64,000 nucleotides of DNA from Mycobacterium sp. ACS4054. Its GTDB lineage: Bacteria > Actinomycetota > Actinomycetes > Mycobacteriales > Mycobacteriaceae. How positions within the stretch are numbered: position 1 is the stretch's first letter; the number at the start of each line of letters is the position of its first letter. The translations under genes and the position numbers were made by a program. Below are positions 47,786 through 55,755 of the stretch, piece after piece. Where the stretch lies: positions 1 to 64,000 of the forward strand of contig NZ_LZHV01000061.1 in the NCBI RefSeq assembly GCF_001667275.1, in the 5' to 3' direction. The notes beneath the pieces are model-generated. The model was not told where the DNA came from. It saw nothing but the letters and a program-made list of their open reading frames with translations, and made no database searches.

Positions 47786-49453
47786 ATGAGCGATTCTTCG
47801 GCCGCGGTGTTCGGCGCCGACGCCATCATCGTCGGAGCCGGACTCGCGGGGTTGGTGGCCGCGTGTGAACTGGTGGACCGCGGGCTCCGGGTGCTGATTC
47901 TCGACCAGGAGAACAGCGCGAACTTGGGCGGGCAGGCCTTTTGGTCGTTCGGCGGCCTGTTCTTCGTCGACAGCCCCGAGCAGCGCCGGCTGGGCATCCG
48001 GGACAGCCACGAACTCGCCCTGCAGGACTGGCTGGGCACCGCGGCGTTCGATCGGCCGGAGGACTATTGGCCGCGCCAATGGGCGCACGCCTACGTCGAT
48101 TTCGCGGCGGGCGAGAAGCGCCGTTGGCTGAGCGACCGGGGGCTCAAGATTTTTCCGCTGGTGGGCTGGGCCGAGCGCGGCGGTTACGACGCGCAGGGGC
48201 ATGGCAATTCGGTGCCACGCTTCCACATCACCTGGGGGACCGGCCCCGCGCTGGTCGAGATCTTCGCCCGTCAGTTGCGGGACCGCTCGACGGTGCGCTT
48301 CGCGCACCGCCACCAGGTCGACGAGCTGATCGTCGAGGGCGGCGCGGTGACCGGCGTTCGGGGCACCGTGTTGGAGCCCTCGGCCGCCCCCCGGGGGGTG
48401 CCGTCCTCACGAACGGTCATGGGGCAGTTCGAGTTTCGTGCGCCCGCGGTGATCGTCACCAGCGGCGGCATCGGCGGCAACCACGAGCTGGTGCGCAAGA
48501 ATTGGCCCAAGCGGATGGGCCGCATTCCCGAGCAGTTGCTCAGTGGCGTGCCCGCGCACGTCGACGGCAGGATGATCGGCATCTCCCAGCAGGCCGGCGC
48601 GCGGGTGATCAATCCCGACCGGATGTGGCATTACACCGAGGGCATCACGAACTACGACCCGATCTGGCCGCTGCATGGAATTCGCATCATTCCCGGGCCG
48701 TCGTCGCTGTGGCTCGACGCGACCGGCAAGCGGTTGCCGGTGCCGTTGTACCCCGGTTTCGACACCCTCGGCACACTGGAACACATCACCAAATCCGGGT
48801 TCGACTACACGTGGTTTGTGCTGAACGCCAAGATCATCGAGAAGGAGTTCGCGCTCTCCGGGCAGGAGCAGAACCCCGATCTGACCGGGCGCAGCGTGCT
48901 CGAGTTGCTGCGCAACCGTGCCCGCTCCGGGCCCCCGGGGCCGGTGCAGGCGTTCGTCGACCGTGGGGCGGACTTCGTCAGCGCAAAATCGTTGCGGGAG
49001 TTGGTGACCGCGATGAACAAGCTGCCGGGCGTGTCGCCGCTGGACTACGCCACCGTCGAGGGGGAGGTGACGGCCCGCGACCGCGAGGTGGCCAACAGGT
49101 ACAGCAAGGACGGCCAGATCACCGCGATCCGCGCCGCGCGCGGGTATCTGGGGGACCGGCTGGGCCGGGTCGTGGCACCGCACCGGCTGACCGATCCGAA
49201 GGCGGGGCCGATGATCGCGGTCAAGTTGCACATCCTGACCCGAAAGACCTTGGGCGGCATAGAAACCGACCTGGCCGCCCGCGTGCTGAAGGCCGACGGC
49301 ACGCCGCTGGCCGGGCTGTACGCCGCCGGCGAGGTGGCCGGGTTCGGCGGCGGCGGCGTGCATGGCTACCGCGCCCTGGAGGGCACCTTTCTGGGCGGGT
49401 GCATCTTCTCCGGGCGGGCCGCCGGTCGCGGTGTTGCCGACGACATCGCCTAG
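47786..49453 (+). CDS. FAD-binding dehydrogenase, KstD/fumarate-reductase-flavoprotein family (Rv0785-like)
   Basis: The 555-residue flavoprotein has the FAD motif ADAIIVGAGLAGLVAACELVDRGLRVLILDQE, GGIGGNHELVRKNWP and a C-terminal GLYAAGEVAGFGGGGVHGYRALEGTFLGGCIFSGR. This is the FAD_binding_2 fold of 3-ketosteroid-delta1-dehydrogenases and fumarate reductase subunits. Substrate unknown; the FWSFGGLFFVDSPEQRRLGI segment marks the mycobacterial subgroup annotated simply as FAD-binding dehydrogenase. It probably forms an operon with the DUF2334 gene. Confidence 0.9.
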   Translation: MSDSSAAVFGADAIIVGAGLAGLVAACELVDRGLRVLILDQENSANLGGQAFWSFGGLFFVDSPEQRRLGIRDSHELALQDWLGTAAFDRPEDYWPRQWAHAYVDFAAGEKRRWLSDRGLKIFPLVGWAERGGYDAQGHGNSVPRFHITWGTGPALVEIFARQLRDRSTVRFAHRHQVDELIVEGGAVTGVRGTVLEPSAAPRGVPSSRTVMGQFEFRAPAVIVTSGGIGGNHELVRKNWPKRMGRIPEQLLSGVPAHVDGRMIGISQQAGARVINPDRMWHYTEGITNYDPIWPLHGIRIIPGPSSLWLDATGKRLPVPLYPGFDTLGTLEHITKSGFDYTWFVLNAKIIEKEFALSGQEQNPDLTGRSVLELLRNRARSGPPGPVQAFVDRGADFVSAKSLRELVTAMNKLPGVSPLDYATVEGEVTARDREVANRYSKDGQITAIRAARGYLGDRLGRVVAPHRLTDPKAGPMIAVKLHILTRKTLGGIETDLAARVLKADGTPLAGLYAAGEVAGFGGGGVHGYRALEGTFLGGCIFSGRAAGRGVADDIA

Positions 49454-49478
49454 CGCGGCCCTCGGCGTGCGTGGCGCG

Positions 49479-50117
49479 CTAGAAGGTGATCGCGTCCTCT
49501 TCGGGCAGTACCTGAAAGTCGGTGGTGGTCATCTCGGTCAGCCGGCCGTAGTAGATGCCGCGCGCGTCCGGGGCGATGATCCCTTGGTGAATCGGCACGG
49601 CGCGCTCGGGTGCCACCGCTCGCAGGTAGTCGACGGCCTCGGAGATCTTCATCCACGGGGCGGCCGCCGGCGTAGCCAAAACGTCCACCGGCTCGTCGGG
49701 CACGAACAGCGCGTCGCCGGGATGCATCAGCCGGGCGCGGTGGCCGCCGTCGCCCACGAGAAACGAAATGTTCTCTATCACAGGGATTTCCGGGTGGATG
49801 ACGGCGTGTTTGCCGCCGACGGCGCGCACGGTCAGCTCGCCGATTTGCAGCTCGTCACCCACGTGCACCGCCTGGCACGGCGCGCCCAGCTGGGACGTGG
49901 TTTGCGGATCGGCGTACAGGGCGGCGCCCGGATTGCCCTCGAGCAGGGCCGGCAGGCGGGCGACATCGACGTGGTCGGGGTGCTGATGGGTGATCAGGAT
50001 GGCCGACAACCCCGTTATGCCCTCGAAGCCGTGCGCGAAGGTTCCGGGATCGAAGAGCACCCGCGTGTGGTCAAATTCTGCAAGTAGACAGGAGTGGCCG
50101 AAATGCGTCAGTTGCAT
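49479..50117 (-). CDS. Metallo-beta-lactamase-fold hydrolase (Rv0786c-like)
   Basis: The 212-residue MBL-fold protein of the UlaG/lactonase-like type has LTHFGHSCLLAE, VLFDPGTF, and metal-binding THQHPDHVD; a further ligand His lies in LMHPGDALFVPD, and a final His is in IHQGII. It likely binds two metal ions and hydrolyses a phosphodiester or lactone; substrate unknown. It is convergent with the FAD dehydrogenase and divergent from the secreted protein gene 29 bp away. Confidence 0.9.
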   Translation of the reverse strand: MQLTHFGHSCLLAEFDHTRVLFDPGTFAHGFEGITGLSAILITHQHPDHVDVARLPALLEGNPGAALYADPQTTSQLGAPCQAVHVGDELQIGELTVRAVGGKHAVIHPEIPVIENISFLVGDGGHRARLMHPGDALFVPDEPVDVLATPAAAPWMKISEAVDYLRAVAPERAVPIHQGIIAPDARGIYYGRLTEMTTTDFQVLPEEDAITF

Positions 50118-50146
50118 GTCTACGATTGTGCCCTGACGGGAGAGTG

Positions 50147-50830
50147 ATGCCGATGCGGGTGATCCTGGCGACCATGGTGGTGGTCGGCGGCCTCGCGTTC
50201 GCTTTCATCGTCGTAGTGCCCGCGCATGCCGAGCCCCAGGCCTGCCCACCCGTGTGCGACCAGATCCCCGACTCCGCGTGGATCCCGCGACGCGCCATTC
50301 CGCTGGACGCGGCCTACGGCTGGCCCGCGCTGGCGAACGTCGCGGTGCAGGTGACCGGGGCGACGCCCGGCCCGCGATTCCGGTTTGAGGAGCTCTGTTC
50401 CGCACCCCCGGTGCCGCGCGACCCCCGCGACTCGGCGGTGGTCGCCCGCGCCACGGTCGCCCACCCGGACGGTCAGTGGCAACTGCAGGCTCAAATCCTG
50501 CACTGGCGCGGCGACACGGCCAACGGCGGCGCCATCGCGGCGTCGGTATTCGGCAATGCCGTCGCCGGGTTGCGCACCTGCCAGCAACGGGCGCCGCTGC
50601 AGTCACCGTCGATCACGGGGGACGACGCGAATCGGATGGCGGCCGTGATCAGCGGTCCCGTGGTCATGCACACCTACCTGGTCGCCCACCCGGCGAGCAG
50701 CACGATCAGCGAACTGACCCTCTGGTCGTCGGGTCCGCCGCAGGTCCCGTGGCCGGCGATGGCGGACGACTCGGTGCTGAACGCCATGATCGCACCGCTG
50801 TGCGACGCCTACATTGCCTCGTGCCCGTAA
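50147..50830 (+). CDS. Secreted hypothetical protein, about 227 aa
   Basis: The protein has a signal peptide (RVILATMVVVGGLAFAFIVVVPAHA, cleavage likely after AHA) and a mature domain beginning EPQACPPVCDQIPDSAW, with six Cys including a CPPVC motif. Two ATGs (50147 and 50153) follow the GGGAG at 50138-50142; either is possible. Repeated Pro/Ala segments and PRAIPLDAAYGWP-type turns do not match a family I know. Possibly a mycobacterial surface or ATPase-associated protein; function unknown. purS starts 61 bp downstream. Confidence 0.7.
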   Translation: MPMRVILATMVVVGGLAFAFIVVVPAHAEPQACPPVCDQIPDSAWIPRRAIPLDAAYGWPALANVAVQVTGATPGPRFRFEELCSAPPVPRDPRDSAVVARATVAHPDGQWQLQAQILHWRGDTANGGAIAASVFGNAVAGLRTCQQRAPLQSPSITGDDANRMAAVISGPVVMHTYLVAHPASSTISELTLWSSGPPQVPWPAMADDSVLNAMIAPLCDAYIASCP

Positions 50831-50891
50831 CGGCCGAGCTGCGGTTTCGCCGGTAGAGTTGGCCCGGAAACAAACCTGAGGAGGAGCGCCG

Positions 50892-51131
50892 GTGGGCCGG
50901 GTAGTCGTTCACGTGATGCCCAAAGCGGAGATTCTCGACCCGCAGGGTCAGGCGATTGTCGGCGCCCTGGGCCGACTCGGTCATCCCGGGATCTCAGATG
51001 TCAGGCAGGGCAAGAGATTCGAACTAGAGGTGGACGACACGGTTGACGACACGGCGCTGGCCGAGATAGCGGAATCGCTGTTGGCGAACACCGTGATCGA
51101 AGACTGGACGATCAGCCGGGAGAAGCAGTGA
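50892..51131 (+). CDS. purS: FGAM synthase subunit PurS
   Basis: PurS is 79 residues with GTG start behind GGAGGAG. The chain VVVHVMPKAEILDPQGQAIVGALGRLG and EVDDTVDD is diagnostic. It forms the small structural subunit of formylglycinamidine synthase, binding PurL and PurQ and channelling ammonia. Its stop overlaps the purQ start (GTGA). purL is not in the window; in H37Rv it lies further downstream. Confidence 0.95.
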   Translation: MGRVVVHVMPKAEILDPQGQAIVGALGRLGHPGISDVRQGKRFELEVDDTVDDTALAEIAESLLANTVIEDWTISREKQ

Positions 51132-51802
51132 CGGCACGGATCGGCATCATCACCTTCCCCGGGACCCTGGACGACGTCGACGCCGCCCGCGCGGCGCGGC
51201 GCGTCGGCGCCGAGGCGGTGAGCCTCTGGCACGCCGACGCCGATCTCAAGGGCGTCGACGCCGTGGTGGTGCCCGGCGGCTTCTCCTATGGCGATTACCT
51301 GCGGGCCGGCGCGATCGCCCGGTTCGCGCCCGTGATGGGCGAGGTGGTGGCCGCCGCGCATCGGGGCATGCCAGTGTTGGGCATTTGCAACGGATTTCAG
51401 GTGCTCTGCGAGGCGGGATTGCTGCCCGGCGCCCTGACCCGCAACGTGGGTTTGCACTTCGTCTGCCGTGACGTGTGGCTGCGGGTGGCGTCCACCTCGA
51501 CGGCATGGACGTCGCGCTTCGAACCCGACGCGGACCTGCTGGTGCCGCTGAAGTCCGGCGAGGGCCGCTACGTCGCCCCCGCCGACGTGGTCGAGGAACT
51601 TCAGGGCGAAGGCCGGGTGGTGTTCCGCTACCACGAGAACATCAACGGCTCGCTACACGACATCGCGGGCGTCAGTTCCGCCAACGGCCGCGTCGTCGGG
51701 CTGATGCCCCATCCCGAGCACGCCATCGAGGCGTTGACAGGGCCCTCCGACGACGGCCTGGGGCTGTTCTATTCGGTGCTGGACGCCGCCCTTTCGGTCT
51801 AG
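51128..51802 (+). CDS. purQ: FGAM synthase glutaminase subunit PurQ
   Basis: The 224-residue class I glutamine amidotransferase supplies ammonia to PurL. It has the catalytic triad Cys87 (LGICNGFQVL), His in MPHPEHA and Glu of the same motif. The N-terminal RIGIITFPGTLDDVDAARAARRVGAEA is typical. Starts at GTG 51128, overlapping purS. Its stop overlaps the convergent WS/DGAT gene by four bases. Confidence 0.96.
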   Translation: MTARIGIITFPGTLDDVDAARAARRVGAEAVSLWHADADLKGVDAVVVPGGFSYGDYLRAGAIARFAPVMGEVVAAAHRGMPVLGICNGFQVLCEAGLLPGALTRNVGLHFVCRDVWLRVASTSTAWTSRFEPDADLLVPLKSGEGRYVAPADVVEELQGEGRVVFRYHENINGSLHDIAGVSSANGRVVGLMPHPEHAIEALTGPSDDGLGLFYSVLDAALSV

Positions 51803-53178
51803 GCGCGGATTCCCGCGGCGGCCCGCAACTCGGCGAACGCCGCGCTGATGGCGTCCGTCGCCTCGTGCGCGTCGTTGAACGTCTGGTCGTCGGTGAGCAC
51901 GGCGACGCCCAACTGGTCGACGTAGCTCCATACGGTGATATTGACCGGGGCGCCCGGTGAGAGCACGCCGGTCGAGTAGATCTCGCTGACCGCCGCGCCG
52001 CCGAAATGACCCCGCTCTCGCGGCCCGACCACGCTGGAGACCGCGACGTTCATCAACTTGTTCGGGGCGTCGCGACGGCCCAGCCAGCGGAAGGCCGCCG
52101 GGGCGACCGCGGTCGGCAGGTAACCCATCATCCGGCCGTAGAGCTGCGGGCCCATGATCTCGTGGTCTTCCTTGGCAATTCGGGTCGCCAGCGCCACCAG
52201 CCGGGCCCGCTCGGCGGGATCATCGACGTGCACCGGCAACGAGATCATCAGACCGCTGATCTCGTTGCCGGTGATCCGGTCCGACTTGTCCGTGGCCGTC
52301 GGCACCGAGGCGATGAGCGGCCGGTCCGCGGCGCCGTCGTAGGCCAGCAACAACGTCCGCAGGCCGCCGGCCGCCATCGTCAGAATTGCGTCGTTGACGG
52401 TGATTGCCAGCGCCTTGGCCGTGGCTTTCACGTCGGCGAGCGGCAGTGTGGCGCTGGCGAATCGCCGCTGGGGCGACACCACGTGGTTCAGGAACGTCGG
52501 TGGGGCGTCGAACGCGTCGGCCAGGTCCGGGTGGGTCCCGCGTTCTTTGGAGCGCCGGCGCACCCGCGCCATTCCGACCGTTGCGTCCCGAATAAGACCC
52601 GGCAGCTCGGTGATCTGCCGAACATGGTCCCGCGCGGCGGCCCGCAGCAGGTCGGCCCGCGAGGCGGTGACACCCGCTTCGTCGTTCTCGCGTTCGTCGG
52701 TCGGGGCGTCCTCGAGATCCATCGCGCGCGCCAGCAGGTTGACCGATGCCACCCCGTCGGCCAGCGCGTGATGAACCTTGCCCACCAAGGCGAACCGCCC
52801 GCCGGCCAGTCCCTCGGCGAAGTGAAACTCCCAGAGCGGGCGGCCGCGGTTGAGCGGCGTCGAGGCGATCCGGCCGATCACCTCGTCGAGTTCTCGACGG
52901 CCGCCCGGCGCGGGCACCTGCACCCGGCGCAGGTGGTAGTCGAGGTCGACCTCGCAGTCCTCCTGCCACATCGGGTGATGCAGCTGCCAGGGAATGTCAA
53001 CGAGCTTGTAGCGCAACGGCTCCAGCAGGTGCAGCCGGCGGCGCACGTGACGGCGAAACTCCTCGAAACCGAACTGCGAATCACCGGGGTCGATGACGGC
53101 CACTTTCAATGTGTGCGTGTGCAGGTTGGGCGTCTCGCTGTAGAGCAGCATGGCGTCCATGCCATTGAGTCTTTTCAC
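51799..53178 (-). CDS. Wax ester synthase/diacylglycerol acyltransferase (WS/DGAT, Tgs-like)
   Basis: The 459-residue acyltransferase makes triacylglycerol or wax esters from acyl-CoA. The active-site HHxxxDG is H136-H137-A-L-A-D141-G142, preceded by PLNRGRPLWEFHFAEG; the NDAILTMAAGGLRTLL helix and the C-terminal INITVWSYVDQLGVAVLTD pattern are present. Mycobacteria carry many paralogues and this one is not at this position in H37Rv. A PlsC-like acyltransferase follows upstream on the same strand (88 bp), suggesting a lipid-storage or phospholipid pair. Confidence 0.92.
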   Translation of the reverse strand: MKRLNGMDAMLLYSETPNLHTHTLKVAVIDPGDSQFGFEEFRRHVRRRLHLLEPLRYKLVDIPWQLHHPMWQEDCEVDLDYHLRRVQVPAPGGRRELDEVIGRIASTPLNRGRPLWEFHFAEGLAGGRFALVGKVHHALADGVASVNLLARAMDLEDAPTDERENDEAGVTASRADLLRAAARDHVRQITELPGLIRDATVGMARVRRRSKERGTHPDLADAFDAPPTFLNHVVSPQRRFASATLPLADVKATAKALAITVNDAILTMAAGGLRTLLLAYDGAADRPLIASVPTATDKSDRITGNEISGLMISLPVHVDDPAERARLVALATRIAKEDHEIMGPQLYGRMMGYLPTAVAPAAFRWLGRRDAPNKLMNVAVSSVVGPRERGHFGGAAVSEIYSTGVLSPGAPVNITVWSYVDQLGVAVLTDDQTFNDAHEATDAISAAFAELRAAAGIRA

Positions 53179-53266
53179 GCGCCACCTCTCCGCGCCGGCG
53201 CTGGAATCAGCTTGTGGTGTAGAGGCTTTCGCATGGCGTGCAGGCCCGGGCCATCGGTGGTGTCGG

Positions 53267-54109
53267 TCAGCCGAGGATGGGGAGCCGGCGCGCAGCGGCG
53301 AGTCGCTTCAGCGCCGCCTCCATGACGGCGCGCACGTGCGCGTCCACCTCGTCGACGTCGGGGTTGTCGCCGAACTGGGCGGCGACGTCGATCGGTTCGA
53401 GCACCTCGGTGACGATCTTGGCGGGCAGCGGCAGGTTGGGCGGGAAGATCACGCTGAGGCCGAAGGGCAAACCGAAGCTGACCGGCAGGATGTCGATGCG
53501 CGCCTTGGTCAGGCCCAACTTGCGCGCCACCCAGTTGCCGCGGGTCAAGAAGAGCTGGGTTTCCTGGGCACCGATCGAAACCGTGGGCACGATCGGCACC
53601 CCGGCCTCGATGGCCGTCCGCACGTAGCCGGTGCGGCCGTTGAAGTCGATGGCGTTGGCGCTGAAGGTGGGTCGGTAGGAGTCGTAGTCACCGCCCGGAA
53701 AGACCAGCACCACCGCGCCGGAATGCAGGGCGGCGGCGGCGTTTTCGCGACTGGCCTCGATGACCCCGACGCGGCGCAGCCAGCCGTCCAGGGGACCCAG
53801 GAACAAGCCGTAGTGGCCCAGCGTGTAGACGGGGCGGTCGTAACCGAATCTCTCGTAGAACGCCGGGGAGAAGATCAACACGTCCGGGGTCAGCATGCCG
53901 CCGGAGTGGTTGGACACGACCAGCGCTCCACCGGAGGAGGGGACGTTGTCGATGTTGCGCACCTCGGCCCGGTACCACCGTTTGATGACCGGCCCGATGG
54001 CCCTGACGACCTGCTCGGTGAAGGCCGGATCCCACTTGGTGGTCTCGTGGTTATCGGCCGTCTCAGCCCCGTTGCCCTTCATGGCTCCCCGCTGTCGTGT
54101 TCCTGCCAT
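53267..54109 (-). CDS. PlsC-like acyltransferase (glycerolipid acyltransferase family)
   Basis: The 280-residue product has an LPLAT-type domain: GALVVSNHSGGMLTPD (motif I, catalytic His then Asp after seven residues), GLFLGPLDGWLRRVGVIEASREN, VLVFPGGDYDSYRP (motif III, PGG), VPIVPTVSIGAQE. This fits the PlsC/DGAT2-like lyso-acyltransferases acting on lysophosphatidic acid, diacylglycerol or similar. Two starts are possible: ATG 54109 (used) and ATG 54082, which has GGGGAG close upstream. Position next to WS/DGAT supports glycerolipid synthesis. Confidence 0.85.
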   Translation of the reverse strand: MAGTRQRGAMKGNGAETADNHETTKWDPAFTEQVVRAIGPVIKRWYRAEVRNIDNVPSSGGALVVSNHSGGMLTPDVLIFSPAFYERFGYDRPVYTLGHYGLFLGPLDGWLRRVGVIEASRENAAAALHSGAVVLVFPGGDYDSYRPTFSANAIDFNGRTGYVRTAIEAGVPIVPTVSIGAQETQLFLTRGNWVARKLGLTKARIDILPVSFGLPFGLSVIFPPNLPLPAKIVTEVLEPIDVAAQFGDNPDVDEVDAHVRAVMEAALKRLAAARRLPILG

Positions 54110-54168
54110 TTGCCATGGATTGCCGATGTGACGCGGATCTCAAACCCGGCGCCTGCACGACATAGGTT

Positions 54169-54187
54169 ACTCTCCAAAAAGGAGAAT
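54169..54187 (-). promoter_or_regulatory. Inverted repeat ACTCTCC-N5-GGAGAAT upstream of the acyltransferase
   Basis: The arms TCTCC and GGAGA are separated by five A residues, sitting 60-78 bp upstream of the PlsC-like start and 28 bp after the previous gene's stop. It could be an operator or, less likely, a terminator for the upstream gene (no T-run follows). Outer bases GACAT and ATGTC add partial symmetry. Confidence 0.4.
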
Positions 54188-54214
54188 GTCATATCCGTTT
54201 GCTGGGACGCTGGG

Positions 54215-54691
54215 TCAACCGGCGTCGCGCACCAGGGGGTGCGCCGTCGGCAGCTCGGCGGCGGGGCTCAAGTCGCCGAAGAGGTCGGTCGCGTCCGCGA
54301 TGGTGTGGTCGACGAAGGCGCTGAAATCTTCGTAGGAAACGGTGTCGCGGATCCAGTGCGACCTGCGCGCCACCACGCCGATCCGCTGCGGGTCGGAGGA
54401 GCCGTGCACGATCGCGGTCACCTCGCGCTCCTGGCGGTTCCACGTATCCGAGAAATGCGTCAGCCAGGGGCGCTCGGCGGCAGGGAAAAAGCAGGCCGGC
54501 ATCACCCGAATGATCAGCACGTCGCCGTGCTCGGGTGAGATCTCGAGATGCACGTGCAGGCGCCTCGAGGCGGACGAGTGGGCGTTGGCGACGAAGAAGT
54601 ATTCACCGTCGTGGTGGCCACGGAAGTAGCGTCGCCCGCGGCTGCGCAGGTAACGCTCGACCAGGTCCGCGCAGGTGAGCTCTTTCGCCAT
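54215..54691 (-). CDS. Hypothetical protein, 158 aa, possibly YbjN/T3SS-chaperone-like fold
   Basis: The protein has a soluble mixed composition: LTCADLVERYLRSRGRRYFRGHHDGEYFFVANAHSS with beta strands LHVHLEISPEHGDVLIIRVMP, then a helical end with FSAFVDHTIADATDLFGDLSP. The alternation of short helix and antiparallel strands is reminiscent of YbjN-type sensory proteins and secretion-chaperone-like folds, but I am not certain. No signal peptide. Stands alone, divergent from the VOC gene. Confidence 0.55.
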   Translation of the reverse strand: MAKELTCADLVERYLRSRGRRYFRGHHDGEYFFVANAHSSASRRLHVHLEISPEHGDVLIIRVMPACFFPAAERPWLTHFSDTWNRQEREVTAIVHGSSDPQRIGVVARRSHWIRDTVSYEDFSAFVDHTIADATDLFGDLSPAAELPTAHPLVRDAG

Positions 54692-54890
54692 GAAAACATG
54701 CTGCGGCCAGTGGCTTTGCGGATGCTGGGAGACAGGCCATGAGCCACCGAAGAATCAGTTGAGAATTTGCTGAGCGGACGGATGCCGCGCGGTTCAGCCG
54801 TCGGCTCGCCCCGCGGTGAAGGTCGCCGGGGGGGTTGGTCGGATTACCCTGGTGGCGAACGATTTTCGCGCAGCCACAGGGGAGCCGAGG

Positions 54891-55289
54891 ATGGGATTCG
54901 CGGTGGACCGCATCGATCACGTCGTGCTGAACTGCAACGACGTCGAGCAGACCGCTGCCTGGTACGAACGGGTGCTCGGCATGCGGCGAGAAACCTTCGG
55001 CTCGTCCGGCCGTGTCGCTCTGCGGTTCGGGGACCAAAAACTCAATCTGCGCCCGGTCGGTGCCCTGACCGACGACCCCGACTGGGCCACCGGATCCGTC
55101 GAAGCGGCCGGTTCCGAGGACTTGTGCTTCATCACCGCAAGCAACCCCGACGAGGTGCGCGCCCACCTGCTCGAGTGCGGCGTCCGCATCGTCGCTGGGC
55201 CCGTGACCAGAACGGGCGCCCTCGGCCCGATGACCTCGCACTACTGCCGCGACGTCGACGGGAATCTGGTCGAGATCGCCGTCTATTGA
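54891..55289 (+). CDS. VOC/glyoxalase-family protein
   Basis: The 132-residue protein (ATG 54891 after AGGGGAGCCGAGG) has two beta-alpha-beta-beta-beta modules: VDRIDHVVLNCNDVEQTAAWYERVLGM and a second repeat ending SHYCRDVDGNLVEIAVY. Metal ligands are likely His in RIDHV and Glu near the end. Members catalyse glyoxalase, dioxygenase or antibiotic-binding reactions; substrate unknown. Its 3' end is 6 bp from the convergent cupin gene. Confidence 0.88.
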   Translation: MGFAVDRIDHVVLNCNDVEQTAAWYERVLGMRRETFGSSGRVALRFGDQKLNLRPVGALTDDPDWATGSVEAAGSEDLCFITASNPDEVRAHLLECGVRIVAGPVTRTGALGPMTSHYCRDVDGNLVEIAVY

Positions 55290-55295
55290 ACGGTT

Positions 55296-55751
55296 CTACA
55301 GGGGATACAGCGCCGGCAGATTCACCACGACGGCCTCCTGGGTGCTGCGCGCGATGACCACCTCCGCCGGTGTGTTCGGGTCCGGGTTCTCCTCGCGGTG
55401 CGGCAGGTACGGCGGGATGAAGACGTAGTCGCCGGGCGACGTCGCGATGCGCACCTCACGGGTGCCGTCGTGGAAGACGAATTCCGGGTGACCGCTGCGG
55501 ACGAAGATCGCGGTTTCCGAGTCGCCGTGGTGATGGTTGGACGAAACGGTCGACGGCATCGCGTGGGTCTCGCCCATCCAGAGCTTCTCGGCGCCCACCG
55601 ACGCACCGCTCAGGGCGGCGAAGCGGCGGAGTCCCTCCGACTGCGCGGTGTCGGAGCTGATGTCCGACGCCCTGACGTGGTGCACCCGGTTGTTGACGGC
55701 CGCAGTCGTCGTCTCGTCGAAATCTGGATGGAATCCGTCCGCGGTGGCCAT
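55296..55751 (-). CDS. Cupin-domain protein
   Basis: The 151-residue protein has cupin motif 1 (SSNHHHGDSETAIFVRSGH) with clustered His/Glu metal ligands and motif 2 (GDYVFIPPYLPHREENP). The N-terminus is helical. I use ATG 55751, four bases after the oxidoreductase stop, as last gene of the operon; a longer form starting upstream would overlap the oxidoreductase. Could be a small dioxygenase, isomerase or ligand-binding protein. Confidence 0.85.
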   Translation of the reverse strand: MATADGFHPDFDETTTAAVNNRVHHVRASDISSDTAQSEGLRRFAALSGASVGAEKLWMGETHAMPSTVSSNHHHGDSETAIFVRSGHPEFVFHDGTREVRIATSPGDYVFIPPYLPHREENPDPNTPAEVVIARSTQEAVVVNLPALYPL

Positions 55752-55755
55752 GGGG

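Noticed and set aside
47941..49482. 513-codon plus-strand frame inside the FAD dehydrogenase
   Set aside because: Arg/Gly/Ala-rich shadow of the Rv0785-like gene with no starts or motifs of its own.
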